In this document: positions 1 through 10,605 of the stretch, in pieces
Layout: every line of letters begins with the position of its first letter
How positions within the stretch are numbered: the first letter of the stretch is position 1
NCBI RefSeq assembly: GCF_002288925.2
Contig: NW_022097996.1
Span: forward strand, 9,246,451 to 9,310,450
From: Delphinapterus leucas
Lineage: Eukaryota > Chordata > Mammalia > Artiodactyla > Monodontidae
DNA length: 64,000 bases
Direction: 5' to 3'
Position numbers and translations under genes: made by a program
The notes under the pieces: generated by a model
Databases searched by the model: none
Told to the model about the DNA's origin: nothing
Seen by the model: only the letters and a program-made list of their open reading frames with translations

Positions 1-117
1 TCCAGCTGAGAAGGCCCCCTTGAAATCTCAGATGAGGTGCGGCTAAAAAAGAAATTCCCTTCCTGTAAGGAGGGCCTTCTGGGTTTGCATTTTCTATTTT
101 TAACCTTTTTTTCCTAC
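1..117. other. Upstream flank, nothing recognised
   Basis: Unremarkable intergenic sequence with a C/T-rich end; no repeat family, promoter or coding signal was recognised. Confidence 0.5.
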
Positions 118-234
118 TTATTTTTTAATTGAGGTATAATTGACATATTAGTTTCAGGTGTACAACATAATGATATGATGTTTTACCTTTTTTTAGTTGT
201 GGCAAAATATACACAACATAAATGTACCATTTTA

Positions 235-546
235 GGGCTTCCCGGGTGGCGCAGTGGTTGGGAGTCTGCCTGCCAATGCAGGAGACACGGGTTTGAGCCC
301 TGGTCCGGGAAGATCCCACGTGCCGCAGAGCAACTAAGCCCGTGAGCCACAACTACCGAGCCTGCGCTCTAGAGCCCGCGAGCCACAACTACTGAAGCCT
401 GCGTGCTTAGAGCCCGTGCTCGGCAACAAGAGAGGTCACCGCAATGAGAGGCCCATGCACCGCAACGAACAGTAGCCCCCGCTCACTACAACTAGAGAAA
501 GCCCGTGTGCAGCAACAAAGACCCAATGCAGCCAAAAATAAATAAA
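235..546 (+). mobile_element. CHR-type tRNA-derived SINE, long form
   Basis: It starts with the tRNA-derived head GGGCTTCCCGGGTGGCGCAG, carries the GTTTGAGCC box-B-like motif, and continues through the long tail unit (ACAACTACTGAAGCC, GACCCAATGCAGCC) to an A-rich AAAATAAATAAA end. It was inserted into the antisense L1 fragment. Confidence 0.9.
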
Positions 547-566
547 TCCATATTTTAAAAGGTACC

Positions 567-778
567 TTTTTTTTCTTTTTTTTGTGCGGAATGCGGGCCT
601 CTCACTGTTGTGGCCTCTCCCGCTGCGGAGCACAGGCTCCGGATGCGCAGGCTCAGCGGCCATGGCTCACGGGCCCAGCCGCTCCGCGGCATGTGGGATC
701 TTCCCGGACCGGGGCACGAACCCGTGTCCGCTGCATCGGCAGGCGGACTCTCAACCACTGCACCACCAGGGAAGCCCT
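567..778 (-). mobile_element. CHR-type SINE, short form
   Basis: On the + strand it reads T-tract, then GCGGGCCTCTCACTGTTGTG, and ends in CACCAGGGAAGCCCT. It is flanked by the direct repeat AAAAGGTACC (557-566 and 779-788), so its borders are firm. It lies tail-to-tail with the SINE at 235-546. Confidence 0.93.
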
Positions 779-1064
779 AAAAGGTACCATTTTAACCATT
801 TGCAGGTGTGCAGTTCAGTGGCATAAAGTACATTCACATTGTTGTGCAACTATCACTACCATCCATCACCAGAACTTTTCTAATCTTCCCAAACAGAAAC
901 TCTGTATTCATTAAACACTAACTCCCTATTCCCCTTCTTCCCAGCCCCTGGCAACCATCATTCTACCTTCTGTCTCTGAATTTCACTATTCTAGGTACCT
1001 CATATAAGTGCAATCATACAGGGCTTGCTTTTTTTGTGTCTGGCTCATTTCATGTCGTGTTAAT

Positions 1065-1235
1065 TTCTGCTGTACAGCAAAGTGATTCAGTTATACATAT
1101 ATACATACGTATATATATATGTGTATATATATGTACACATACATATATACACATTCTTTTTTATATTCTTTTCCATTATGGTTTACCTCAGGATATTGAC
1201 TATAGTTCCCTGTGCTGTATAGTCTCTTAAATGTG
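1065..1235 (-). mobile_element. L1 3'-UTR fragment (cetartiodactyl type)
   Basis: Antisense L1 3' terminus with TTTCTGCTGTACAGCAAAGT, an AT/CATA microsatellite (about 1093-1152) and GTTCCCTGTGCTGTATAG. It is severely 5' truncated. Confidence 0.75.
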
Positions 1236-1760
1236 TTTTAAACCTGTTGGACAACTCTGCTTGTATTGAAGCTCTTTCAACAATAGGATGGTTGGTAAAA
1301 GGGCAAGTCTTGCCAGCTTTCTGTATTTACTCATCTGTAAAATTGTTCTGAGTTCTGTTCTGTCATTTAAACATATCGAAGAGGAACTGCCTCTTATAAA
1401 GGTGGCCACTGCTACTCATTTCCTATTGATATTCCCAATATGTAATGTAGGCCCAGCATTGCATGTAAAAATCTCCCAGTTTTCATGCATTGGCCAATAA
1501 CGTTGGGCCAAATAGAACATGTTTGCAGGTCAGATCTTGCCCACAGGCCACCAGTTAGCATTTCTGCTAGGGCTTAACAAAAAGCACATTTTAGTGTGGC
1601 TTCACTGAGTCATTGATTCATTCATGCAATAAATGTTTACTGGGTCTCTACTACAGGCTAGGCTACACATGTAAGATATGGTTTTAAAAATACAAAATAG
1701 GAGAGACATAAATAGTTGCAGCATAAATGCTATAACAGAGCAAAAATAATGACTTTTATC
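1236..1760. other. Upstream flank, mostly unique
   Basis: No coding signal was seen. Around 1605-1680 there is an L2-like stretch (ATTCATGCAATAAATGTTTA, then a C-T-A-C repeat-like tail). The rest is unassigned. Confidence 0.4.
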
Positions 1761-1764
1761 GCGC

Positions 1765-1970
1765 ACTTATGTGCCTGGGAGTTTTAAGAGGTTTACCTAC
1801 ATTAACTCACTAAACCTCACAACGATCCCATAAAGTAGGTATTTCATTTACATATGAAAAGACAAGCATACAGTGGTCAAACCACTTGCCTTGGTCACAC
1901 AGTTGGAAAGTGCTAAGGGCGCGTTTGAACCCAGATTGATGCCAGAGCCCAAGGTCTTGACTGGAAGGGG
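1765..1970 (+). repeat. MIR SINE relic
   Basis: It matches the MIR pattern: a drop in base counts such as CATTAACTCACTAAACCTCACAACGATCCC, then TTGGTCACACAGTTGGAAAG and GTTTGAACCCAGATTGATGC. It is old and diverged. Confidence 0.7.
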
Positions 1971-2289
1971 GGCAGGGGGTGGGTTGGTATAGGGTAACCT
2001 GTGGATTTATGAAGATCTCCAGAAGTGACTTTTGACTTGTCTTGAAGGCTGATTTCAGCAAACACGGCCGGGAGGGCAATCCAGGCAGAGGAAATAATTT
2101 GAGCCAGGGATAAAACACTAAGATTGGCAGGAAATGAGTCTGAGAGAGGTCGCAAGGTCTCCAGTGCCATCTATTCAACTGTTTGTTTTCAGGTGAGATA
2201 TCAGCTCATCGACAGCTTACGTCTCAGTACTAACTGTAAGGGTAAGTAAGAATTGTGTAGAAACAGAGGGGTATTTACAAGCTCCAGAG
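1971..2289. other. Region between MIR and CpG island
   Basis: About 320 bp with no recognised repeat or gene. Short open frames on the minus strand here have no family resemblance and no conserved features. Confidence 0.4.
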
Positions 2290-2338
2290 AGGGAAGCGCA
2301 CCGGACCTATGCAGCATTGCCCGCGACCACCTACAGGG

Positions 2339-2357
2339 ACTACAAGTCCCGTCATGC
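2339..2357 (+). promoter_or_regulatory. ZNF143/Staf-like binding element
   Basis: The sequence ACTACAAGTCCCGTCATGC matches the long ZNF143 (Staf/SBS) consensus, as I remember it, at about 16 of 19 positions, including the ACTACAA-TCCC core and the downstream CATGC. Sites of this type are typical of CpG-island promoters just upstream of the transcription start. This copy lies 164 bp before the KIF13B ATG. Binding is inferred, not shown. Confidence 0.65.
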
Positions 2358-2387
2358 AGCGGGGGCGCCGCCGGGAGCCCCGAGTCG

Positions 2388-2425
2388 GCCCCGCCCCTCC
2401 GCAGGCCCCGCCCCGGCCCCGCCCC
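2388..2425 (+). promoter_or_regulatory. Cluster of three GC boxes (Sp/KLF-type)
   Basis: Three CCCCGCCCC/CCGCCCC motifs occur within about 38 bp, some 95-130 bp upstream of the start codon. They are the classic Sp1/KLF sites of TATA-less promoters. Their occupancy is inferred. Confidence 0.6.
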
Positions 2426-2520
2426 TCTCGCCCGTAGCCCCCTCCCGCCCGGTCAGCCCCGAAGAGTTGCCCGGTGGCCGCGGCAGACGGAAGCCGAGCG
2501 AGAACCTCGGCGGCGGCAGG

Positions 2521-2575
2521 ATGGGGGACTCCAAAGTGAAAGTGGCCGTCCGGATCCGGCCCATGAACCGAAGAG
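2521..2575 (+). CDS. KIF13B: KIF13B coding exon 1 (kinesin-3 motor, N-terminus)
   Basis: This exon encodes the first 18 residues plus one base of the next codon (MGDSKVKVAVRIRPMNRR). This is the opening beta-strand of a kinesin motor domain, with the kinesin-3 pattern KVKVAVRxRPMNRR. The MGDSK start separates KIF13B from its paralogue KIF13A, which I recall begins MSDTK. The start context is strong (A at -3, G at +4). The exon ends in AAGAG followed by donor GTGAGA. KIF13B is a plus-end-directed microtubule motor carrying cargoes such as DLG1 scaffolds and PIP3-linked centaurin-alpha. The rest of the motor, the FHA domain, the MAGUK-binding stalk and the CAP-Gly tail lie beyond the window. 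Part of the exon also stays open into intron 1, which has no meaning. Confidence 0.95.
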
Positions 2576-2581
2576 GTGAGA
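2576..2581 (+). other. KIF13B: Splice donor of KIF13B exon 1
   Basis: AAGAG|GTGAGA is a good U2-type donor. It leaves phase 1 (one base of the codon for Glu in exon 1), which fits the two bases that begin exon 2. Confidence 0.9.
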
Positions 2582-3110
2582 GCCGAGCGCGCCTGGGGCC
2601 GCCGCGGCGGAGGCGGCAGGTGCCTGGCGCGCCCTTCCCTTGGCCGCGGCCGCCGTGTGGGGTCCGGCCGGTCCCGCACCTGGAGTTCGTGTCTGGGCGG
2701 GGTGGGGGGGCGGCCCGCGCACCCCGAAACCTCGTCGCCCGTGCCCGCCCCGCCTGCTCGGGACGCCCCTCCCCTGGCCCGCACCGCGTCCCGGGGCGCC
2801 GCGGGCCCCATGTCCCGGCCCGCTGCCCCTTCCGCCGGCGCGCCCGCCCCGCCGCCCTTTTGCCCTCCTGTCTCCCTGCCCTTCTAGGAGGGCGCCCGCG
2901 CCCCTGTCTCGCTTCCTCCTTCCCTACCCGGCCCCTGGTTCCGCGCCTCGCCGCGCCCCCGCTCTCGGCCCGCCAGCTGTCAGCGCGGCCCCCGCCCTGG
3001 GGTCCTCACCCTCCGGCCTGGCCCGGGACAGCCGGGGACCCCCAGGCCCCACGTCGGTGGCCCAGGCGCCCCGACCCCGCACTCCTGTGGCCCGTGGCAG
3101 GAAGAAGGGC

Positions 3111-3703
3111 AGGGAGTTGGGGTTACTTCTGAGAAAGCAGTCTAGTGCAAAAGTCCTTCCTCTTGGCTTTTCACTTTATATTCCTTTAACCTGGATTGTC
3201 ATGAAGACTTGTAAATCCTTTGATTGAACTTGGGTAGAGGAGTTGCCCTCCCCCGACCCCCCGCTTTTTCTTGACTGTTAAGAAAGTTTTGTTTTTGCTT
3301 GAAGTCATGTTCGTCATCTCTCAACAATAAATAGATTAGGTGCCAAGATTCTTGTGAAATTGTATCTTTCAGACATTCTCTCAATTCTGCAGGGAGGGTA
3401 GAGAAAGCAGATAAACAGTATATTTTAAATCCTCTTTAGACAGTCAAATGTAATGGAGAAAACCTGACTCAAGTCAGAGGAGGTGGGCCGGGCCTTGGCT
3501 TTAATGCTTAACTAGCAGCGTGACAGGGCAAGTTACTTTAAGTGAGATATATTGGAAGCACCTCCTATATATATCAGGTGATACTAGTGGGATCATTATA
3601 GTCCCAGGAAATGACTTTTCAGCTGAGAAGGCTCTTAACTAATGCGAATCATTCGTGTAAGTACCAGAATCATTTTCTCAGTCATTTTTGCAACTTCTTT
3701 GTT
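3111..3703. other. Intron 1, unique sequence after the CpG island
   Basis: AT-rich intronic DNA with no recognised repeat or exon. Its position just inside intron 1 would suit an intronic enhancer, but no specific motif supports that. Confidence 0.4.
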
Positions 3704-3717
3704 TGTAGTTGTTGTTT

Positions 3718-4044
3718 ATTTATTTATTTTATTATATTTATTTTTGGCTGTGTTGGGTCTTCGTTGCCGCGAGCGGGCTTTCTTGAGTTGCGGCGAGCAG
3801 GGGCTACTCTTCGTTGCCTTGCGCGGGCTTCTCATTGCGGTGGCTTCTCTTGTTGTGGAGCACAGGCTCTAGGCACGTGGGCTTCCATAGTTGTGGCTCA
3901 AGGGCTCTAGAGCGCAGGCTCAGTAGTTGTGGCGCACGGGCTTGGTTGCTCCGCAGCATGTGGGATCTTCCTGGACCAGGGTTCGAACCCGTGTCCCCTG
4001 CATTGGCAGGCGGATTCTTAACCACTGCGGCACCAGGGAAACCC
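3718..4044 (-). mobile_element. CHR-type SINE, long form
   Basis: On the + strand it reads ATTTATTTTTGGCTGTGTTG through the long tail unit to GCACCAGGGAAACCC. It is flanked by the near-identical repeats TGTAGTTGTTGTTT (3704-3717) and TGTAGTTGTGTTGTTT (4045-4060). Confidence 0.92.
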
Positions 4045-4060
4045 TGTAGTTGTGTTGTTT

Positions 4061-6100
4061 AAGTCTGTATAGAAATGGAGTTGCTTTCTAGTTGTCTTTG
4101 CTGTCTTTGGTATATATTGAGGTACACAGTTCAACAAACAGGATAACATGCTTTCTAGGTTTGTCCTCTTGGAAGTTTTTTTTTTTTTTTTTTTTTGGAG
4201 TTGGTGATTCCTCCTGTCCCTGCTTGGCTTAAGGCTGTCAAGATGACACAAGAATTTTCCCTAAGAACTTAATTACTTTAAGTTCTCAACGAGTTCACGT
4301 TTTGGGTCTTCAACTTTTGCCTCATTAATTCCATGCTCTGACAAAATGAAAGAACTTAGATGAACTCTGACAGTTTCCAAAAGCTTCTAGTCCTCGAGTG
4401 TTCAGGCAGCTTTATTTCAATTCACTTCAAGTTTATTACCATCACAGTGATTAAAAAAAAACAAAACAAAACACCAAGCTGCAGAAAACACAACTTAGCT
4501 GGGATTTGATTTTGAAAGGATGATTTCGGCACATTAAAAAAATTTCCTATTCACGAAAAACTTGGGAAATGCCAGTGCTAAAAAGAGGCAGCTAACCCAC
4601 CACCACCAAAGACCTATCTCGGATAATTAAAATTCTTTCCTCTTTCCCCTCCCCCGACCTTGAGTTTCAGTTTTCCAGGGGAAGCACTATCCTTTTTACT
4701 TATAAATTGACATTGATTAGATTGTAATAGTTGTCAGTATCAGAGGTTCAACGGGTACTTAGAATAATACTTTTAGCTTTGGAAAAGATGTTAGTTGTCC
4801 CTTTGGCTGAATTCATTTTAAAATTAAGGTTTATGCATAGATCCATTACCCTATAAGTAGAAGCGCGTTGTTCGTGGTATACTGCCTTCTGATTCATTTA
4901 GTGCTGTCTCTTACCTAGCCTCACATTTCCTGAATGCACATGGACTTTTTTTTTTAGTGATTACTACAGATAATTAAAAGTGGTTCTATTTCTATTTTGT
5001 CATAAAGTAGTCATTTACATAAATCTAGAGGTTCTTGTGGAATACAATGGAGTGGAATTCTAAAGCCAGTGATTTTTATACTGCTGTGTAGAGTTTGCTT
5101 AAAAAGGCTAAAACAAAGTCATATCCCTTTCCGGTAATTTTGAAAAAAATTATTACTGTGACCAGTTATTACTTCCGGGAAAATTAATGGATTAAGTAAT
5201 AGTATACAATTCTGATGAATAGTAAACTTTCAGTCATAATTGTTTCTCCCTTAGCAGGTTAGTGCAGGAGGCAACCTCAGAAATCACTCTTCACAAATGA
5301 GAATGAGATGAGAATGGGTTCCTGGGATAGTGTAGTTTTACTCTAAAGACTGATAGTTGGAATCACGTTAGCTACTTGTCGAGGAAAATCTGAAATTTGC
5401 AAGAAGCTTCTAGTGTACCATTAAGTCCTTCATGTGATTCAGTATCTGACTGTGCTTAGGTGTTAAGGTAGATAATTGGTTTATTATTTAACATTTATCA
5501 TGGAATTAAGAGTGTTTCAGTCTTTTTTGCTAAATTACATGTGGGCTTGGGAAACTTAGTTATTTGAACATTCAGCATTAGGCCCTACTTCAATAATAGC
5601 AAGAATTGTAATGACTAATGAATATGCTTTTGTCGGGAATGTTTTTCTTGTTATACATTTTAACATTATACTAAGAAGACAAAAAATAAAAAGGAAAGTG
5701 TCTCTGACATTCTTTCACCTTAACAATTCACACTCATTTTCTTATTTTCATTCCAGTTCGTACTTACATACATATGTAATTTTACGTAGTTTTAATACTA
5801 CAACTTTTGTTTTTGCTTTTCTTCATTTGAAGTATGAACTTAAACAGCTAAAGTAAAAGAGGTTAAGCTTGTTTTGTCATGAGATCTGGGAGTTCTATTT
5901 GCAGTTCTGTTTGTCATCTCTCAGACCTGTACAGCTCACCAGGTAACCTCTTTGTGTTCTGTAAACTGTAAGGAACACCCATTCATACATTATTAACCAG
6001 TGAAATTATTAAGTGAGCCGAAAGTTTTACAGGCATAATTGATGGCACTAGTTAGATCAGCGACACTCTCCTGTTCAGGACTTCGATGTTTTATAACTTT
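4061..6100. other. Intron 1, largely unique sequence
   Basis: About 2 kb of AT-rich intronic DNA with a T tract at about 4178-4196 and an A tract near 4450. I recognised no transposon, exon or RNA gene in it. Confidence 0.45.
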
Positions 6101-6215
6101 AGATGGCTTAAAAAATATTTAATATTTATTGAACGCCTGCCAGGTGTCTACCTTATCTTAGTATGGGATCTTATTGCCTTCCCTCAAGGGGCTTCCAGTG
6201 TTTAAATATGTATGA
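6101..6215 (+). repeat. L2-like LINE relic
   Basis: AATATTTATTGAACGCCTGCC followed by a diverged CCTCAAGGGGCTTCCAGTG is the common L2 3' pattern. It is old and short. Confidence 0.5.
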
Positions 6216-6869
6216 GATTAACTATCAAAATAAATAAATCTATATAAAAAGTGTTTGGGAAATATCTTTGCTGTCTACCTAGCCTAAGGTGATGAAACCG
6301 GAAATTACATTAGAAATTTAGCTAGAGAGAAAAAACAGTGAAATGGGTTATTTCAGGTGTTAGGAAGCATGGACAATAAATTTATTTTAACAGGTATTTC
6401 TCAACGGTTTGCTTTGAATTTTTCAGTACTTGATGCAGTGAAAATCACGGAGAAGGATCAACACAGTGAAAGACACAAAGAATAATGTAATGTCTAACTA
6501 GGAAAAGAAGTCAGTGCTTAAGTGAATCACAGTCTAGTTTCTCAGTGGATAAGATATAGACGTTAAAAATGAAAATCAAAACCATTTAACGAGGAAGACT
6601 TTTTTATGTTAGAAAAAGCAGAATGTAAAACAGTATGTGTAACTATATGGTTGAATCTACTATTATGATTATTACTATGTTAAAAATGTAAACAGGAATG
6701 GGCAAGGACTAGAAAGAAACATGAAAAAATGAGACTGATCTTGTTGGGGGAATTTTATTTCCTAAAAACTTTCTCTTAGTGTTGTCTAGTATTATAGTAT
6801 TCAGTTTTTAAAAGTGCATTTTATGGTTTATGCTCATAAGGAAATGACCGTCACATGAAAAGATAAGAT
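6216..6869. other. Intron 1, unassigned
   Basis: AT-rich sequence with no repeat or coding evidence seen. Confidence 0.4.
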
Positions 6870-7640
6870 TAAAAGGTAAACACCTTCAGCAGATTGCTAG
6901 TTATTAAAAGTACCAGGTGAGTGATAGGGAGATGTAGGAATTTAGAGTGAAGGATCCCTGGAAACCTGGTGATTAGGGGAGGCTTCTTTCTCTGTGGAGG
7001 GAGGAAGCTTATGGTGCCTGGTGGGAGGGGTGGGGAGTTGGTTCTCTGAGGAGGAAGTATGGCCTGAGAGCAAAGGCATGGGGACAGGAATGAGCCAGGC
7101 AAGTTTAGGCACAGAGATGAGATTAGCGTGTGCTAACACAGGGAGGAGTGCTCCGTGAGGTTTACTGGAGAAGGCTGAGATTAGGAAGGTCAGGCGGAGT
7201 TGCAGGGGGCCCAGAAATCTGGCTTCAGGGTGGCTGGTCTATGTGCTCTGTTTAGCTTTTGAGAACTTCGTGTGGGTCTTGGACATAAGCATGACGGAGA
7301 AAGATTGCCAGATCTCAGGGCAAGATTGAAAGCCTGGGTAGGTAACTGATTCAGGGTATAGCTAGAAAACATTTACAAGTGTGTGGTGGAAGTGAAGCCA
7401 TGTGAATAGGAAGATTAAGGAGACCAGTCAAAACCAAGTGAGCAATCGTGAATCAAAAGACAGCTGAAACTGAGGAAGTAGGAGGAAACTTGGAAGACCC
7501 TGGCCCATCAGTGAGGAAAACAGGTGATCCTTGGGAATCAAGGTGCAGGGTTGGGTGGGAGAATCTGTTTGAAACAGGAAGGAGTCTTTGACCCTGAGCC
7601 CACTGGTGGTTCTTAAGCCTTCTCAGATAACTGGTGTTGG
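6870..7640 (+). repeat. G/A-rich L2-like region
   Basis: The stretch has the L2 internal style (for example GGCCTGAGAGCAAAGGCATG and repeated GGAGAAGG-type words) and is purine-rich. The minus-strand open frames here are proline-rich shadows of this composition. Family assignment is by general resemblance only. Confidence 0.4.
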
Positions 7641-8260
7641 AATTAGGGATGACTGTGGATGGAAATTTCTGACATATTTTCTGAAACAGAAGATGCTTGT
7701 TTTATTAGCATCTACTTGAGATGCTCATGGAGGATGAGACACACATCTATCACAACATTCTTTTGTTTCCGCTGTCAACTGAAAAATGGGATTTATACAT
7801 ATAGGGCCAGAGGCTTTTGGAGAAGAAAGTACAAGTTTATCAAATCAAATCAGAACTTGTTTGAATTGGCATTACTTTAACCCCCCACGCCCCCATAAAA
7901 CAATGATGAACGTCAACTTTTCCATTTCTTAAGTTCTGAAGATGGAAGAAACCACTGGCAAAAATATTGGTTAAGCAGATGGATTGAGCTGTTTAGTGAG
8001 GGAAATGGGTTCGTTATTGATCTCTATGCTTGCTGATCAGCTTCCCCTTGTGTTCAACAAAGCATATTCTTAAAAAAGCTTGGCTGAGAGAAGCAGTGTA
8101 GTCATTAGGGAAGTGTGTGAAACTAACTGCTGTATGGGACACGAAATCCATGACTTAATTGGTCCTGGGCTTTAGCTCTCAGAAGCTGTAGGTATCTTTA
8201 AAAGCTGGTAGTAATGAATTCGCCTATTCAATTTAACATGTGTTGATTGAGGAAAAAAAT
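7641..8260. other. Intron 1, unassigned
   Basis: No recognised repeat, exon or RNA gene. Confidence 0.4.
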
Positions 8261-8264
8261 AATA

Positions 8265-8465
8265 GCTACTTTTTGAGAGCTTTCTGTTTGTGAGCTACAC
8301 AGTTCATTCCTTTTTATACATTATTCTTCAAACAAAACTTTGAAAGGTAGTTATACAATTTCTTTTTAACAGAATCTCAGAGAGGTTAAGTAACTTTCCC
8401 AGAATTACAAAACCAGTATTTTGGAACCCGAATTTCACCTATTTTGCCATTAAAACCTGTGGTTT
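8265..8465 (+). repeat. MIR SINE relic
   Basis: GAGAGGTTAAGTAACTTTCC followed by a diverged AGAATTACAAAACCAGTATT is the MIR core. Confidence 0.7.
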
Positions 8466-8884
8466 TACTACTGTATCAGACATGATGATCTTTAGAGGGG
8501 CGTTGCATTCCTGAGCTTGCGTAATTTTCAAAGATGTGCAGGATATATGAGAAGCATAAGTCATGATCTTTGACCACAAGAGCTCACTGTCTTGTTGGTA
8601 GTAAGATACACAGGTGAATCAGTTATGAGTATAGTACACAAAGCAACGATGGCAGTGCCTTATGAATTAAATGGGGGTGGGGCTTGAGAATGATGAGGCA
8701 TGGGTTGAAGGCAATTGACAGGAAGGCATGGCAGGTGGGGTGCACAAGATGAGTTGTTGGACTTAGCAAAACATGGATGTAGGAATTAAGCAAGAACAGT
8801 GAGGAAGTTAGCTGTAAAAATTCAGACAGCAGGAAGGAGACAGTATCTGTATAATTAACAGTTAAAGAGAGGTTGCTGTGCATC
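8466..8884 (+). repeat. L2-like relic
   Basis: TGACCACAAGAGCTCACTGTC and the following purine-rich GGAAGGCATGGCAGGTGGGG stretch resemble L2 internal sequence. Weak, by-eye assignment. Confidence 0.35.
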
Positions 8885-9085
8885 GACATGGTCCCAAGCA
8901 CTGAACTAGATTATTTTAGGTTAATCCTCACAAAAATGCTAGGAAGAATTTATAACTCATTTTACAGATGAGAAAATGGGAACTTGAACAAGCTTAGCCA
9001 CTTGCCCCAAATCACATAACTATCAACTGGAGAAACTGGGGATTGGAACCTGGGCAGTTCAGCTCCAGAGCCCCAGCCCTGAAAT
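8885..9085 (+). repeat. MIR SINE relic
   Basis: CATTTTACAGATGAGAAAAT, then a diverged CACTTGCCCCAAATCACATA and GATTGGAACCTGGGCAGTTC, follow the MIR order. Confidence 0.75.
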
Positions 9086-9262
9086 TCTGTTCTTTCTTGG
9101 AAAAGCTGGAAGAATATAGGGAGTGGGGCATGAGAAGAGTGGTGGAAGGTGGCCTCACTGAAGTTGTGAGGTTTGTGGGGAGCAGAGGGGTATGAAGAGG
9201 GGTGAGGTACAGGCAGGTTCAGAAGAGTCTCGGGCAGGGTTGGAGGAGTGCAGTCACTATAG
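9086..9262 (+). repeat. Purine-rich L2-like stretch
   Basis: GGAGTGGGGCATGAGAAGAG and similar words resemble L2; weak evidence. Confidence 0.3.
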
Positions 9263-9263
9263 G

Positions 9264-9602
9264 TTTTTTTTTTTTAAGGTAAAATTGGTATGTAACAGTA
9301 TATTAGTTTCAGGTGTACAAGGTAACTCTAAAAAGTGATCACCACGATAACAATAAGTCCAGTTACCAAACAGTTAACCCCCTTCACCCATTTGCCACCC
9401 CTAACCCCCTCCGCTCTGTAACTACCAGTCTGTCCTCTGTGTCTGTAAGTTTTGTTTTGTTCTTTTTTTTTTTTTATATTCCACATATAAGTGAAATCAT
9501 ACGGTGGTGTTTGTCTGATGTACTTCGCCTAGCACAATACCCTCAAGGTCCATCCGTGTTGTCGCAAATGTATAGGTTTTTGAATAGAGCAGTGGCACTG
9601 TT
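9264..9602 (-). mobile_element. L1 fragment (3' end), antisense
   Basis: The T-rich start, TATTAGTTTCAGGTGTACAA, TATTCCACATATAAGTGAAA and CCTCAAGGTCCATCCGTGTT follow the antisense L1 3' UTR to ORF2 order. It is truncated and contains short internal deletions relative to the other copies in the window. Confidence 0.75.
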
Positions 9603-10605
9603 AAAGTGATGCTTTAGGAAGGTAAATTAAGCTGTGTCTCTATCTTGCTCACAAGCTAATACATTAGCTTGTTTCTGTTTCATGAATGCTGGAGGAAGAC
9701 ACAGGACTTTTGGGTCAGAGGATTTACGGTGCAGCAGGTGGCAGGAGCGGTTCCCTTTGCCTGCAAATCCCACAGGGGTGACATGGAGGGGTCCAGATGG
9801 ATGCTGTGCAGGCAGTGGGTTGGGTTGCATCTGAGGAGCACTGAGCTGGGGGACTCGATTGCTTTTACGTGGTAAGCAAGCCTGCTCTTTGTCCTGAGGG
9901 TTGCTGGCTGCAAACACATTCCTGAGAGGTGGGTGGGGTAAAGAGCATTTCTGGCCTTGCAGTCTAGACACACCCGGCAAGAACTTGTCAAGGTGGTATG
10001 AAAGCAACTGAGATTTGGGAAATATAGGAAGACTGCAAAGCTTCTGGTTTAGATAACTGAGTGAATGAGTGCTGGTGTCATTAACTGAGATCAGAAACGT
10101 GGGAGAAGCAGGTTTTAGGGTGGAGGTGTGGGAAATTATGAGCTCCATTCTTGGACATTCAACAATATTTAGTCAGTGCTTATCACGTGCCATGCACTGC
10201 ACCTACAACTAAGATGTAGTACGTGCCTGGAAGAAATGCAACAGACTGGTTGAGTTTTAGGTTCTGAAGTGCAGCCAAGCGGATGGATGCAGAAAGCTGT
10301 TGTACAGGAGTCTGAAACTAAGGGACTAGAGAAACGTGTAGATTTGGGAGTTGTTACTATATTTAGAAGATAGGGCACCAAATTAAGGCATGCGTGAAGG
10401 ACGAGGTCACAGAGGCCAAGAAGAGAGGCATAAGGAAAAGCAGGTGAAAGTAATGTGGGGGCCCAGGGCAAAAAATGGCAGAAGAATAATTTTGACTGAA
10501 TGAATGAATTGGTGTTGGCATGTTGGTAGTGGGCTGAGAAATCAGTGGGTGTTTCCATATGGAAGCAGTGTGTATACGTGAGCATTCTTCTAAGAAGCTC
10601 CATAT
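9603..10605. other. Intron 1, mostly unassigned (L2-like part)
   Basis: About 10150-10215 resembles L2 (ATATTTAGTCAGTGCTTATC, CATGCACTGCACCTAC). The remainder is purine-rich and unassigned. Minus-strand open frames of up to 173 codons here show no known domain and look like composition shadows. Confidence 0.4.

Larger units (their letters stand above)
118..1064 (-). mobile_element. Old L1 fragment (L1M-type 3' end), split by two SINEs
   Basis: The flanks of the inserted SINEs read as one continuous antisense L1 3' region: TTTAATTGAGGTATAATTGA at the left edge, then the landmarks CATTCACATTGTTGTGCAAC and CCCCTGGCAACCATCATTCT on the right. The 235-546 and 567-778 SINEs interrupt it. It is 5' truncated and non-coding. 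Confidence 0.8.
2290..2520 (+). promoter_or_regulatory. KIF13B: KIF13B promoter and 5' UTR region (TATA-less, GC-rich)
   Basis: This is the GC-rich stretch immediately upstream of the KIF13B start codon. Seen in the sequence: no TATA box, three GC boxes (about 2388-2425) and a ZNF143-like element at 2339-2357, which is the usual make-up of a housekeeping CpG-island promoter. The transcription start cannot be placed by eye; it probably lies between the ZNF143-like element and the ATG. No upstream ATG is in frame with the coding start. The open frame that runs through here in register with exon 1 opens at a TTG (2317), so it does not argue for a longer protein. Confidence 0.75.
2290..3110. other. 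CpG island spanning KIF13B exon 1
   Basis: Base composition jumps from AT-rich flank to very GC-rich sequence with frequent CG dinucleotides at about 2290 and falls back near 3110. The island covers the promoter, all of coding exon 1 and the first ~530 bp of intron 1. Several long open frames on both strands here (for example 2275-2811 on the minus strand) are low-complexity Pro/Arg/Ala/Gly products of GC-rich DNA and are not genes. Boundaries were judged by eye, not computed. Confidence 0.9.

Noticed and set aside
235..330. tRNA-gene-like heads with box-A/box-B-like motifs in each SINE
   Set aside because: They belong to SINEs with long tails and target duplications and do not fold as intact tRNAs; not reported as tRNA genes.
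555..914. Repeated open frames encoding near-identical peptides (for example GPSRSAACGIFPDRG) here and at 22 kb, 36 kb, 40 kb, 46 kb and 54 kb
   Set aside because: They are translations of the CHR-type SINE. The same peptide recurs wherever the SINE occurs, so it is not a gene family.
2275..3227. Long open frames on both strands across the CpG island (up to 271 codons)
   Set aside because: They are Pro/Arg/Ala/Gly-rich products of GC-rich DNA with few stops. The one in register with KIF13B opens at TTG (2317), not ATG, and runs past a good splice donor.
9627..10148. 173-codon minus-strand frame in intron 1
   Set aside because: No recognisable domain, biased composition, and neighbouring frames are similarly open; no splice or promoter support.
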